Origin: Alphaproteobacteria bacterium | GTDB taxonomy: Bacteria > Pseudomonadota > Alphaproteobacteria > Rhizobiales > BM303 | Reading direction: 5' to 3' | NCBI GenBank assembly: GCA_024275895.1 | Contig: JAJRYE010000046.1 | Span: 33,353-97,352 of the forward strand | Length of the DNA stretch: 64,000 bases | Shown here: one piece after another, positions 1 through 10,100 of the stretch | Layout of the letters: the number at the start of each line of letters is the position of its first letter | How positions within the stretch are numbered: position 1 is the first letter of the stretch | The notes under the pieces: generated by a model | Seen by the model: only the letters and a program-made list of their open reading frames with translations | Databases searched by the model: none | Told to the model about the DNA's origin: nothing | Position numbers and translations under genes: made by a program

Positions 1-445
1 CGAGCGCATGCGTCCGGAAATCTCCAGAATTATCCTGATGGCGCCCATGACCTGGGATGCGCAATATGCCGCCAAATCCTATCAGAAAAATTATAGCGTC
101 AAGCTTGCGCCCCTGCTGGCGAAGGCCGGAACCCTGGGCGATGAGACCATGAAATCGGTCGATTTCATCTACTGCCCCAAAACGGATGTCAAGGCCGCAA
201 GCTTCGTCTCCTATTACCGTGATGACCCACGCAAGGACACGCCCTATCTGCTGCCGAAAATCAAACGCCCCGTGCTGGTGCTGGTGGCGGAAAATGACAA
301 GGTCGTGAAAAATCTTGCCCCGAAGATCGAGCCCCTCACGGCAGACAGCCAGGTCAAAATGGTGGAAATCCCCGAGGCTGGCCATATGTTTCTCGATTTT
401 GCTCTTGATGACGCCGCCGATTCCATCGCCGAATTTCTCGAATAG
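1..445 (+). CDS. alpha/beta hydrolase, C-terminal part (5' end outside window)
   Basis: ORF open from window edge; C-terminal 'KRPVLVLVAENDKVV...EIPEAGHMFLDF' with the Asp/His spacing of alpha/beta hydrolases. Confidence 0.75.
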   Translation, partial: ERMRPEISRIILMAPMTWDAQYAAKSYQKNYSVKLAPLLAKAGTLGDETMKSVDFIYCPKTDVKAASFVSYYRDDPRKDTPYLLPKIKRPVLVLVAENDKVVKNLAPKIEPLTADSQVKMVEIPEAGHMFLDFALDDAADSIAEFLE

Positions 446-472
446 GCATTATTTTCAGGAGGACCGGGCGCC

Positions 473-1165
473 ATGCCGCAAGATAAACTCGACAATATCA
501 GGGCCTGTGTTTTCGACGCCTATGGCACCTTGTTCGATATTCACGCCCCGGTGGAGAGCAACGCCGCAAGCCTGGGAGAGCAGGCCGCGCCAATCTCCAG
601 TTTGTGGCGGCATAAACAATTGCAATACACCTGGCTGCGGACATTAATGGGCAAGCACGCCGATTTCCGGCAAATCACCCGCGATGCGCTTGATTACGCC
701 TTTGCCGCCAATGGCATTGAGGATGATGCGCTTAAAGAAAAGCTGCTGCAATCCTACATGACCATCAATGCCTATGCAGATGCCGCAAGCGCTCTGGCGG
801 CAATTCGTAATAGCGGCCGCGCCACCGCCATCTTGTCCAACGGAACGCCGGAAATGCTGCGCGCTGCGTGCAATTCCGCCGATCTGACAAACCTTGTGGA
901 TGAGTTGATCTCGATTGAAGATATCGCCATCTACAAGCCCTCCCCGGCAGTATATCAGCTTGCGCCGGACAGGCTCGGTATGGCGCGCGAGGAAATCTGT
1001 TTTGTCTCCGCCAATGCCTGGGATGTCAGCGGCGCGGCAAGCTTTGGTTTCCAATGCGTCTGGATCAACCGTTTTGACATGGCGTCCGAACGCCTGCCTG
1101 GCTGCCCCCGGGCGCGCATCAAATCCCTCGCCGAGCTTCCCTCTCTTCTGACCGGGGCCACTTAA
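473..1165 (+). CDS. haloacid dehalogenase type II (HAD superfamily hydrolase)
   Basis: 'VFDAYGTLFDIH' motif I, 'ILSNGTPEML' motif II, 'KPSPAVYQLA' motif III, 'FVSANAWDVSGA' typical of (S)-2-haloacid dehalogenases. Confidence 0.88.
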   Translation: MPQDKLDNIRACVFDAYGTLFDIHAPVESNAASLGEQAAPISSLWRHKQLQYTWLRTLMGKHADFRQITRDALDYAFAANGIEDDALKEKLLQSYMTINAYADAASALAAIRNSGRATAILSNGTPEMLRAACNSADLTNLVDELISIEDIAIYKPSPAVYQLAPDRLGMAREEICFVSANAWDVSGAASFGFQCVWINRFDMASERLPGCPRARIKSLAELPSLLTGAT

Positions 1166-1254
1166 AGTCTTCCACGGCAAATCACCCCTCCGTGGCAGGG
1201 TAAGCTGGCAAAGCCAGCGCCGGCCCGAGAACGGACGCGAGCCGGAGGGCGAGC

Positions 1255-1309
1255 GGAAAAACAAAAAGTTAGAGCCCGGTTTTGATTCAATCAAAACCGG
1301 AAAGGCTCT
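1255..1309 (-). terminator. intrinsic terminator for the response regulator gene
   Basis: inverted repeat agagcccggttttgattcaatcaaaaccggaaaggctct; read on the minus strand it is followed by AACTTTTTGTTTTT. Confidence 0.75.
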
Positions 1310-1940
1310 AAAACATGCCCCGGTCAATCGCATAGCGCGTCAGCCCCGCCGTGGAGGTAATGCCGAGCTTTTGCTTGATATGTTTACGGTGGGTTTCAAC
1401 CGTCCTGACGCTGATATCAAGCGCGAGCGCGATCTCCTTGTTGCTTCCCCCCGAAGCCAGCTTGAGCAACACATCGCACTCGCGCGGCGTCAGTTCGCCG
1501 CGGTCGGCCTGAGGGCCGGTTTTCATGATCACATCCGATATGCCGGAGCTGAAATAGGTGCCGCCCGAATGCACCGCGCCGATTGCGGCCACCACCTCGC
1601 TTGACGGCACATCTTTCAGGATAAAGCCCCGCGCGCCGTTATGCATGGCGGTGTAGATATATTCACGCTTGTCGTGCATGCTCAGGAATATGACGCGGAT
1701 TTGAGGAAAATCCCGGCGGAAAATTGCAGCCGCCCGCAGCCCGTTAAGCTCGGGCATATTGATATCCAGCAAAACAATATCGGGCGCCGTTTCCGCCGCC
1801 ATCTCCAGCGCCTGCGCGCCATTGCCCGCGGTTCCGACGATATCGAGATGATCATAGGTCTCCAGACACGCCCTGATCCCTTCCAGAACCAGCGGATGGT
1901 CGTCGGCCAGCAATATTTTTATTTTTCCCTCTTTTCCCAT
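1308..1940 (-). CDS. LuxR/NarL-family response regulator
   Basis: receiver domain 'ILLADDHPLVLEGI...VLLDINMPELNG' plus C-terminal HTH 'LTPRECDVLLKLASGGSNKEIALALDISVRTVETHRKHI'. Confidence 0.93.
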   Translation of the reverse strand: MGKEGKIKILLADDHPLVLEGIRACLETYDHLDIVGTAGNGAQALEMAAETAPDIVLLDINMPELNGLRAAAIFRRDFPQIRVIFLSMHDKREYIYTAMHNGARGFILKDVPSSEVVAAIGAVHSGGTYFSSGISDVIMKTGPQADRGELTPRECDVLLKLASGGSNKEIALALDISVRTVETHRKHIKQKLGITSTAGLTRYAIDRGMF

Positions 1941-1959
1941 TTTCCCTTCCCCGGGTTTC

Positions 1960-3462
1960 TCAGCCCCTTGATGCCGGCAATTGCGCCTTGACCAGCGTTC
2001 CGTTTGCCGATGAGACCAGTTTGAGCCTGCCGCCGATATGGGCTAGCCTTTCGCGCATGTTTTTCAAACCGATGCCGCTCTCCGGGCCGGCGGATTTGCG
2101 CATTTCATCAAAATCAAAGCCGTGACCGTCATCCTTGACATCGAGATATATCCAGTTTTTCGTGCAGCCCAGCTTCAATTCCACATTTTTCGCCCCGGAA
2201 TGGCGCTCGATATTGGTCAGCGATTCCTGCGCCACCCTGAACAAGGTTGTGCGCGTACCGCGCGGCATGTCTTCGGCCAGGGACGCAGCATCAATCTTCA
2301 CCTTGATGCCGGTGCGTTCGGAAAAATCCGCCGCCAGAGAGTGCAGCGAGGGGAGCAATCCCAGATCATCCAGCATTCCGGGGCGCAGATCACGCGAAAT
2401 CCGCCGCACTTCGCGGATCGCCCTGGTCACCCCCTGCGTGCCCTTCTCCAGCGCCGGCAAAACGCCCTTCCGGTTCTTGTTTAACAAGATCCCCGCCAGT
2501 TCAAGCGTGTATTTCACCGAGCTTAAATTCTGGCTGATCCCGTCGTGCAACTCGCGCGCCACCCGGCTGCGTTCCTCCTCCTGCGCCTCGACAATGCGCC
2601 GTGTGAGCCTTTTTTGCGACAGGGCCGCCTGCCGGTTTTCCCGAAGGGCAAGATAAACCCCGGTGGCAAAAACGGCCGATACGGCGGCAAAGGAGAGGAT
2701 GGAAATCAGGATGAACACCTGCCTGATCTGGCCGGTGACTTCCGCTTTGAGCTCATCAACCCGGGCGCTGATATCATCCATGTAAAGCCCGGTGCCGATC
2801 ATCCAGCGCCATTTTTCAAGCCCGACCGCATAGCCAATTTTCTCCGACAGCGAGCTGGCCGAGGGGCGCTCCCACATATAGCGATAATACCCGCCGCCCT
2901 TCTTGGCCTGGGCGATCAGGTTCTGGATCACCAGATTGCCTTTTGCGTCTTTCAGATCCCACCAGTTTTTTCCAACCCTGAAAGCCTGACGCGGATGAAC
3001 CAGAGAGTTGCCCTTGTAATCATAAACAAAAAAATACCCGTCCGGCCCATAGGACAGATCATTCAGGATCACCCGGGCGCGCGCCTTGGCTTCTGCATCA
3101 TCCGCCTTCGCATGGCGGTAGATATGTTCGATGGAATTGAGCGCCAGAGCGATATAGTAACGCAGTTCCGCCTTTTTCGCCTCCAGCAAGGAGCGCTCAA
3201 GCGTGGCGATCTGTTTGTCCGAGAGATTTTTTGACTGCTCGATAATCAAAGCGCCGATGGCCAACATGGCCACAACCAGCGGTAAAGCCGCCAGCAGAAC
3301 TATTTTTAACCGCAGACTCAAATTCAGCTTCCCCGTCCCCAGCACGCCCCGCAGTCTAGCACAGGTGGCATCATCTGTATTCACCACCACAGCGCAGCCC
3401 TCCCTACCCAGTATTACGGATACGGTCTCCCAGCTGCTCCGTATAGGCCCGCCGCGCCGCAT
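1960..3462 (-). CDS. cache-domain sensor histidine kinase (HisKA_3/NarX type)
   Basis: 'GPDGYFFVYDYKGNSLVHP' cache sensor, 'EEERSRVARELHDGISQNLSSVKY' HisKA_3 box, ATPase 'DDGHGFD...GIGLKNMRERL'. Confidence 0.92.
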   Translation of the reverse strand: MRRGGPIRSSWETVSVILGREGCAVVVNTDDATCARLRGVLGTGKLNLSLRLKIVLLAALPLVVAMLAIGALIIEQSKNLSDKQIATLERSLLEAKKAELRYYIALALNSIEHIYRHAKADDAEAKARARVILNDLSYGPDGYFFVYDYKGNSLVHPRQAFRVGKNWWDLKDAKGNLVIQNLIAQAKKGGGYYRYMWERPSASSLSEKIGYAVGLEKWRWMIGTGLYMDDISARVDELKAEVTGQIRQVFILISILSFAAVSAVFATGVYLALRENRQAALSQKRLTRRIVEAQEEERSRVARELHDGISQNLSSVKYTLELAGILLNKNRKGVLPALEKGTQGVTRAIREVRRISRDLRPGMLDDLGLLPSLHSLAADFSERTGIKVKIDAASLAEDMPRGTRTTLFRVAQESLTNIERHSGAKNVELKLGCTKNWIYLDVKDDGHGFDFDEMRKSAGPESGIGLKNMRERLAHIGGRLKLVSSANGTLVKAQLPASRG

Positions 3463-3665
3463 TTGCTAGTCTTGGCCGCGCAAAAGGCCCGATCGGGATT
3501 TAAGCTGGATATGAGGGTTGTCTTTACCGGTGAGTTGGGCTTTAGTTTCATGGTCTGAAATTGATGACGCATCTTGTCTCAGGCGCATGAATTACAAACA
3601 GTCATGTTGACCGGCCGCGATTTGCCAGGGGCAGCATGACACAGCTACAGGGAGTAAATAATAAT

Positions 3666-4754
3666 ATGGATCGTCGCTCATTTTTGAAAAATGCCGGGCT
3701 GGCTACCGGCGCCGCCGCAGCTTCAACGCTCGCCGCGCCCGCCATCGCCAAGCAAGTCAAGCACCTTAAAATGGTCATGTCCTGGCCCAAGAACTTCCCC
3801 GGCCTCGGCACATCCGCCGCCCGTTTCGCCAAGAGGATCGAGACCGCCTCGGACGGCAGATACAAGATCACGCTCTATGCCGGCGGCGAGCTGGTGCATC
3901 CGCTCAAATGCCTCGACGCCGTGCAAGAAGGCACCGCCGATCTTTATCACTCGGCGGAATATTATTATCAGGGCAAGATGAAAGCCTTCAGTTTCTTCGC
4001 CGCCGTTCCTTTCGGCTTCCGCCCCGATGAAATGGACGCCTGGATTCATCATGGCGGCGGCCAGCAGCTTTGGGACGAGGTTTCGGCCCAGTTTGGCGTC
4101 AAGCCCTTTGCATGTTCCAATACCGGCTCGCAGATGGGCGGCTGGTTCAAGAAGCCGATCCGCACGGTTGAGGATTTCAAGGGCCTGAAAATGCGCATCC
4201 CGGGTCTTGGCGGCGACGTCATCAAGGCGCTGGGCGGCACATCGGTCACCCTGGCCGGTTCGGAAATCCTGCCCGCATTGCAGGCCGGCACGATTGACGC
4301 CACCGAATGGGTCGGCCCGTGGAACGATCTCGCCTTTGGCATCTACAAGATCGTCAAGCATTACTATTACCCCGGCTTCCATGAGCCGGGAACGGTTTTG
4401 AGCCTCGGGGTGAGCAAAAAGCTCTATGATGGCATGAGCGCTGGCGACCGGGCCCTGTTTGAAGCCTGTGCCACGGCTGAAAACAACTTTGGTCTGGCCG
4501 AGTTCAACGCCAACAATTCCGCCGCCCTGGATACGCTGGTGAGCAAGCACGGCGTTGAATTGCATGAGTTCTCCGACGGGATCTTCAAGGCCGCAGGCGC
4601 CGCCGCCAGGGATGTGCTGGCCTCGGCCGGAGCGGCTGACCCCCTGACCAAAAAGGTCTATGACAGCTTCATGACTTTCCGCAAAAACGCCGTTAGCTGG
4701 TCGCGCATTTCCGATCAGGCCTATATGCAAAAACGCGGGCTTGTCTCCTTCTAG
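3666..4754 (+). CDS. TRAP transporter substrate-binding protein (DctP family), Tat signal
   Basis: Tat-like 'MDRRSFLKNAGLATGAAAA'; 'KCLDAVQEGTADLYHSAEYYYQGK', 'GLKMRIPGLGGDVIKALGGTSVTLAGSEILPALQAGTIDATEWVGP' typical of DctP/TtpA-type proteins. Confidence 0.93.
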   Translation: MDRRSFLKNAGLATGAAAASTLAAPAIAKQVKHLKMVMSWPKNFPGLGTSAARFAKRIETASDGRYKITLYAGGELVHPLKCLDAVQEGTADLYHSAEYYYQGKMKAFSFFAAVPFGFRPDEMDAWIHHGGGQQLWDEVSAQFGVKPFACSNTGSQMGGWFKKPIRTVEDFKGLKMRIPGLGGDVIKALGGTSVTLAGSEILPALQAGTIDATEWVGPWNDLAFGIYKIVKHYYYPGFHEPGTVLSLGVSKKLYDGMSAGDRALFEACATAENNFGLAEFNANNSAALDTLVSKHGVELHEFSDGIFKAAGAAARDVLASAGAADPLTKKVYDSFMTFRKNAVSWSRISDQAYMQKRGLVSF

Positions 4755-4784
4755 GGGCGAGGCAAAAAGCCTTACAGCAAAGAC

Positions 4785-4817
4785 CCGCACCGGATTTGTT
4801 CCGGTGCGGCTTGTTTT
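4785..4817 (+). terminator. hairpin terminator/attenuator between TRAP SBP and permease genes
   Basis: perfect 10-bp stem ccgcaccgga/tccggtgcgg with 5-nt loop followed by cttgtttt. Confidence 0.6.
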
Positions 4818-4850
4818 CACAACCGGAGCAGGACCCGTGGGGGGGATCGC

Positions 4851-5384
4851 GTGAAATTTCTCAATGCACTGGCAACAGGCATAGATACTCTGAATGAGTA
4901 TACCGGCCGCGGCATCGCCTGGGTGGCGCTCATCATGGTGCTGGTGCAGTTTGCTGTCGTCATCATGCGCTATGTGTTTTCCATCGGCTTCATTCCGATG
5001 CAGGAATCGATCTGGTACATGCACGGCACTTTGTTCATGGTCGGCGCGGGTTATACCCTGCTGCATGACGGCCATGTCCGGGTGGATATTTTCTACCGCG
5101 AAGCCAGCGCCAGACGCAAAGCGCTGGTGAACATGATCGGGGCGCTGGTCTTTCTTATTCCGCTGATGCTGCTCACCTTCTGGCTTTCCTGGTCCTATGT
5201 CATCAATAGCTGGAAGACTCTTGAAGGTTCTACCGAAATCAGCGGTCTGCCTCTGATCTTCTTGTACAAAACCGTGATCTGGGTGTTTGCCGTCCTTTTG
5301 GGCCTTCAGGCCATCTCCATGGCAATCCGCTCCCTTCAAACGCTTCTGGACGATGATCCCGGGCTGAAAACCGGCAGGAGTTAG
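4851..5384 (+). CDS. TRAP transporter small permease subunit (DctQ family)
   Basis: GTG start; four hydrophobic segments, 'HDGHVRVDIFYREASARRKALVNMIG' DctQ signature; lies between dctP- and dctM-like genes. Confidence 0.9.
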   Translation: MKFLNALATGIDTLNEYTGRGIAWVALIMVLVQFAVVIMRYVFSIGFIPMQESIWYMHGTLFMVGAGYTLLHDGHVRVDIFYREASARRKALVNMIGALVFLIPLMLLTFWLSWSYVINSWKTLEGSTEISGLPLIFLYKTVIWVFAVLLGLQAISMAIRSLQTLLDDDPGLKTGRS

Positions 5385-5388
5385 CCAT

Positions 5389-7011
5389 ATGGAAATGTTT
5401 CTCCAGCCCGCCGCCTTTTGCGCTTATATGTTTCTGGTCGCCATTTTCCTGCTTCTGAGCGGATTTCCGGTCGCCTTTACCCTGGCCGGGACTGCGGCCG
5501 GCTTTGCCTTTTTGGGTTATTTTATCGGTATTTTCGACATTACCTTCCTGACCGCCTTTCCCCAGCGCATATTCTCCACCATGTCGAACGAAGTGCTGGT
5601 CGCGGTGCCGCTGTTTGTCTTTATGGGGGTGATGCTGGAGCGCTCGAAAGTCGCGGAAGAGCTGCTCGACAATATGGGCCGCCTGTTCGGACGCATGCCC
5701 GGCGGCATTGCCTATTCGGTCTCCATTGTCGGCATGCTGCTCGCCGCCTCCACCGGCATTGTCGGCGCCACCGTCGTCACCATGGGGCTTTTGTCCCTGC
5801 CCACCATGATCCGGCGCGGTTACAGCCCGTCTTTTGCCTGCGGCTCGATCTGCGCCTCTGGCACGCTGGGCCAGATTATCCCGCCTTCCATCGTGCTGGT
5901 ACTGCTGGGCGACCAGCTTTCGGTCGCGTTTCAGAACGCCCAGTTCGCCAAGGGTATTTTTGCCCCCGACACCGTTTCGGTGAATGATCTGTTTGCCGGG
6001 GCGCTTTTTCCCGGCCTGATGCTCGTCGGCATGTATCTCATCTACCAGATCGGTTTTTCGCTCCTTAACCCCTCCAAGGCGCCGCCAATTCCACCTGAAC
6101 ACCACGAGGATGAAACCGCAAGAGAGTTCTATCTCAATCTCCTCGGATCGTTATTCGCGCCGCTGATTCTTATCATCGCCGTTTTGGGCTCGATTCTGGC
6201 CGGCCTTGCCTCGCCGACGGAAGCGGCCGCCGTCGGCGCCATCGGCGCAACCCTTCTGGCCGGTTACCGGGTAAACCCCGCCCGCAGCCTGCCGGTTTTT
6301 ATCGGCGCCCTGTCTCTGGCCGCGGTTTTGACCCTCTCTGTCTTCTTTGATCTTCGCATGCAGCGCAATGTCATCCCGGCGGGCGAAAAATTCGCCATCG
6401 GCATTGCCCTGATCCTGTCGCTGGGAATCATCTGGGGCGTACTCACCGCCGTTCTGCGCACCTATGGGCATAACAGCAACGGCGAGAGCGTTTTGATCTC
6501 GGTCATGCGCCAGACCATGCTGATCTCGTCCATGGTATTCGTCATTCTGGTCGGCGCCGGCATGTTCTCCCTGGTGTTCCGCGGCTTTGGCGGTGATATT
6601 CTGATCGAGGAGTTTTTGTCCAACCTGCCCGGCGGCACCGTTACCGCCATGCTGGTGGTGATGGCTGTGATGTTCTTTATGGGCTTTTTTCTTGATTTCC
6701 TCGAAATCATTTTCATCGTTGTGCCGATTGTCGCTCCGATCCTGCTTCAGATGGAGGTCGCCCCCGGTGTATTGATGAGCCCGGTCTGGCTCGGCGTCAT
6801 GATGGCGATCAATCTGCAAACCTCTTTCCTCACCCCGCCCTTTGGCTTTGCGCTGTTTTATCTGCGCGGCGTTGCGCCCAATTCGGTGCGCACCATGGAT
6901 ATCTACCGCGGTGTTGCGCCTTTCGTCCTGATCCAGATTGTCGGACTGGTTCTGATCTGGTTTATGCCGCAAATCGCCACCTGGCTCCCCATCGCGGTTT
7001 ACGGCCGATAA
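5389..7011 (+). CDS. TRAP transporter large permease subunit (DctM family)
   Basis: 'FMGVMLERSKVAEELLDNMGRLFGRMPGGIAYSVSIVGMLLAASTGIVGATVVTMGLLSLP', 'ASGTLGQIIPPSIVLVLLGDQ'. Confidence 0.94.
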   Translation: MEMFLQPAAFCAYMFLVAIFLLLSGFPVAFTLAGTAAGFAFLGYFIGIFDITFLTAFPQRIFSTMSNEVLVAVPLFVFMGVMLERSKVAEELLDNMGRLFGRMPGGIAYSVSIVGMLLAASTGIVGATVVTMGLLSLPTMIRRGYSPSFACGSICASGTLGQIIPPSIVLVLLGDQLSVAFQNAQFAKGIFAPDTVSVNDLFAGALFPGLMLVGMYLIYQIGFSLLNPSKAPPIPPEHHEDETAREFYLNLLGSLFAPLILIIAVLGSILAGLASPTEAAAVGAIGATLLAGYRVNPARSLPVFIGALSLAAVLTLSVFFDLRMQRNVIPAGEKFAIGIALILSLGIIWGVLTAVLRTYGHNSNGESVLISVMRQTMLISSMVFVILVGAGMFSLVFRGFGGDILIEEFLSNLPGGTVTAMLVVMAVMFFMGFFLDFLEIIFIVVPIVAPILLQMEVAPGVLMSPVWLGVMMAINLQTSFLTPPFGFALFYLRGVAPNSVRTMDIYRGVAPFVLIQIVGLVLIWFMPQIATWLPIAVYGR

Positions 7012-7119
7012 ACGCCCGGGTTCCGGTCGCGGGAAGTTGTGTTGACAGCCAGCCTTATATTATGTCAGTATTATTGACCTAAATGCAGGCGGCGGGATTG
7101 AAGGTATTTTTAGATCACC

Positions 7120-10100
7120 ATGACACTGGCCAGGGTTAGCCTTGAAGACAAATATGATTTAGACAAAACCCGCATTTATGTCAGCGGTTCACAGGCGGTT
7201 GTCCGCCTTGTTCTCATGCAGCACGCCAGAGACAGGGCGCAGGGCCATGACACCGCCGGTTTCGTAACCGGTTACCGTGGCTCTCCGGTAGGCGGTATTG
7301 ACCAGCAATTCTGGCGCGCCGGCAAAACGCTTGAAGCCGCCAGCATCATCTTCCAGCCCGGTATAAACGAGGATCTGGCCGCCACCGCGCTGTGGGGAAC
7401 CCAGCAGGCCGGACTTGCCGGCGAGGGTAAATATGACGGCGTCTTCGGGCTCTGGTACGGCAAGGGGCCCGGGGTTGATCGCACCGGCGATGTTTTCCGC
7501 CACGCCAATCATGCCGGCACATCGGCTCTGGGGGGCGTTGTTGCGCTGATGGGCGATGACCATACCTGTGAGTCCTCCACCAGCGCCCATCAAAGCGAAT
7601 TTGCCCTTGTGGACGCCATGATCCCGATCCTCAACCCGGCCGGGGCGCAGGAAATTCTTGATTACGGGCTATACGGTTTTGCCCTCTCGCGTTTTAGCGG
7701 CTGCTGGGTGGGTTTGAAATGCATCAAGGACAATATCGAATCCACCGCCATTATCGACGCCTCTCCCGGACGGGTCAAAATCAACACCCCGGATGATTTT
7801 CAAATGCCCCCCGGCGGCCTGAATATCCGCCTCAATGACACGGCGCTGGAAAAAGAGGCGCGGCTGCATGACTTCAAACGCTACGCCATTCAGGCCTTCA
7901 CCCACGCCAATCATCTCGACAAGCTTGTCTATGGCGGCGGCAAAGCGCCCAAAATCGGCATTGTCACCACCGGTAAGAGTTATCTCGATACCGCCCAGGC
8001 GCTTGGCGATCTGGGGATCGGCGCGGCCCGCGCCGATGAACTGGGGCTCAAACTCTACAAGGTGGCTCTGGTCTGGCCGCTGGAGCCCTCCGGGATCAGG
8101 GATTTTGCCAAAGACCTCGATCTGATCATCGTGGTGGAAGAAAAACGCTCGCTGATCGAAACCCAGATTCGCGAGCAACTTTACGGGGCCCCTTGCGCCC
8201 CTCTCATTATCGGCAAGCATGATGAGGAAGGCCGCGATCTTTTCCCCGCCAAGGGCGCGCTGGAGCCCAACAAGATCGCACTGGCCATTTCAACACGGCT
8301 GCTGGAGCGCGCACCCGATGAGGCGTTAAAGGCCAAAAGCGAAGCCATCGCGCAGATCACGGGGCGGATTGGCAACACGCCCGAAATTGCCGCCCGCACG
8401 CCGTGGTTCTGCTCCGGCTGCCCGCACAACACCTCAACCCGCGTCCCCGAAGGCGCTAGGGCAAGCGCCGGAATCGGCTGCCACTATATGGCGCTGTGGA
8501 TGGACCGGCAAACCTGCGGCTTTACCCAGATGGGCGGCGAGGGCGCCAACTGGGTCGGCGAGGCGCCGTTTTCGACCCGCGATCACATCTTTCAGAATAT
8601 CGGCGACGGCACTTATCAGCATTCGGGGCTGCTGGCGATCCGGGCCGCAAGCGCCGCCGGGGTTAACATCACCTATAAAATCCTCTTTAACGATGCCGTC
8701 GCCATGACCGGCGGCCAGCCGGTTGACGGCGCGCTGAGCGTGGCCAAAATAGCGCATCAGGTTGCCGCTGAAGGCGCAAGGCGGATTTACATCCTGAGCG
8801 ATCATCCGGAAAAATACCCGTTGCAGAGTGATTTTCCACCCGGCACAATCATCAAACACCGAGATTATCTCAATCCGGTTCAGGAGGAACTGGCGCGGGT
8901 AAAGGGGCTCAGCATCCTCATTTTTGACCAGACCTGCGCCGCCGAGCTGCGCCGCCGCCGCAAGCGCGGCTTGGCAAAAACTCCGAAACAGCGGGTATTT
9001 ATCAATTCCCTCGTCTGTGAGGGCTGCGGCGATTGTTCGGTGCAGTCAAACTGCGTCTCCATCATTCCCCTTGAGACCGAATACGGCCGTAAACGCGCCA
9101 TACATCAATCCTCCTGCAACAAGGATTTTTCCTGTCTCGACGGGTTCTGCCCCAGCTTTGTCACCATAACGGGGGCAAGGCTCAAAGCCGGAACAACGGC
9201 GCGGCTCAACGAACCGGCGGACGGTTTTGAAGATATACCTATGCCGCGAGTTCCGCCTCTGGATAAAAACTTCGCCATGGTCATCACCGGCGTTGGCGGC
9301 ACCGGTGTTGTCACTATCGGCGCGCTGATAGGCATGGCGGCGCATCTTGAGGGCAAGGGCTGTGGCATTATCGATATGGCCGGTCTGGCGCAAAAGGGCG
9401 GTGCGGTAATCTCCAATCTGCGCCTTGCCCCCTCGCCGGACGACATTCAGGCCATCCGGGTCGCCGCCGGCGGGGCCGATCCGGTTCTGGGCTGCGATTA
9501 TGTGGTCACTGCCTCCGAAAAAGTCCTCGCTTGCATCAAACCCGGGCGCACGAAACTGGCGGTCAATAATCACGAGACCATCACGGCCGATTTTACCCTT
9601 GACCCGGATGCGGTCCTGCCGACGGATTTGATCAGAACCGTCATTACGGCCAGGGCGGGCGCAAATAGCGCCGATTTCATTGATGCGGGCACATTGGCAA
9701 CCCGGCTGATGGGCGATTCCATTGCCGCCAATTTGTTTCTGCTCGGCTTTGCCTGGCAAAAGGCCATGCTGCCGCTCTCCCATGACGCCCTGATCCGCGC
9801 CATAAAGATCAACGGCGTCGCCGTTGAGATGAATACAAAAGCCTTTTTATGGGGCCGCCGCGCCGCCTGGGACATCGCCCGGGTCGAGACAATCGCCAAT
9901 ACGCAAGGCACTGCCTCATCCGATCTGCATCTGTCCTCCAGCCTCGACGAGGCCATCGCAAGACGCATGGATGAGCTCACCGCCTACCAGAACGCCGCCC
10001 TTGCCGCCCGTTATGAAAAACTGGTTGAAAGGACAAGAGAGGCCGAGGCCAAAATCGAAGCCCGGAGCAAAGAGTTAAGCCGCGCCGTGATGTTCAATTA

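Noticed and set aside
1277-1300. ttgattcaatcaa considered as an FNR-type box
   Set aside because: Half-sites are separated by 3 rather than 4 nt and the sequence is the loop region of a terminator hairpin at the 3' end of a gene.
3723-5339. 538-aa minus-strand ORF opposite the TRAP genes
   Set aside because: Antisense shadow of dctP/dctQ; composition is low-information (His/Gly/Asp rich) with no recognisable domain.
7040-7075. ttgaca...tattat upstream of the indolepyruvate oxidoreductase gene as a sigma-70 promoter
   Set aside because: Spacer is too long (~21 nt) for a confident call.
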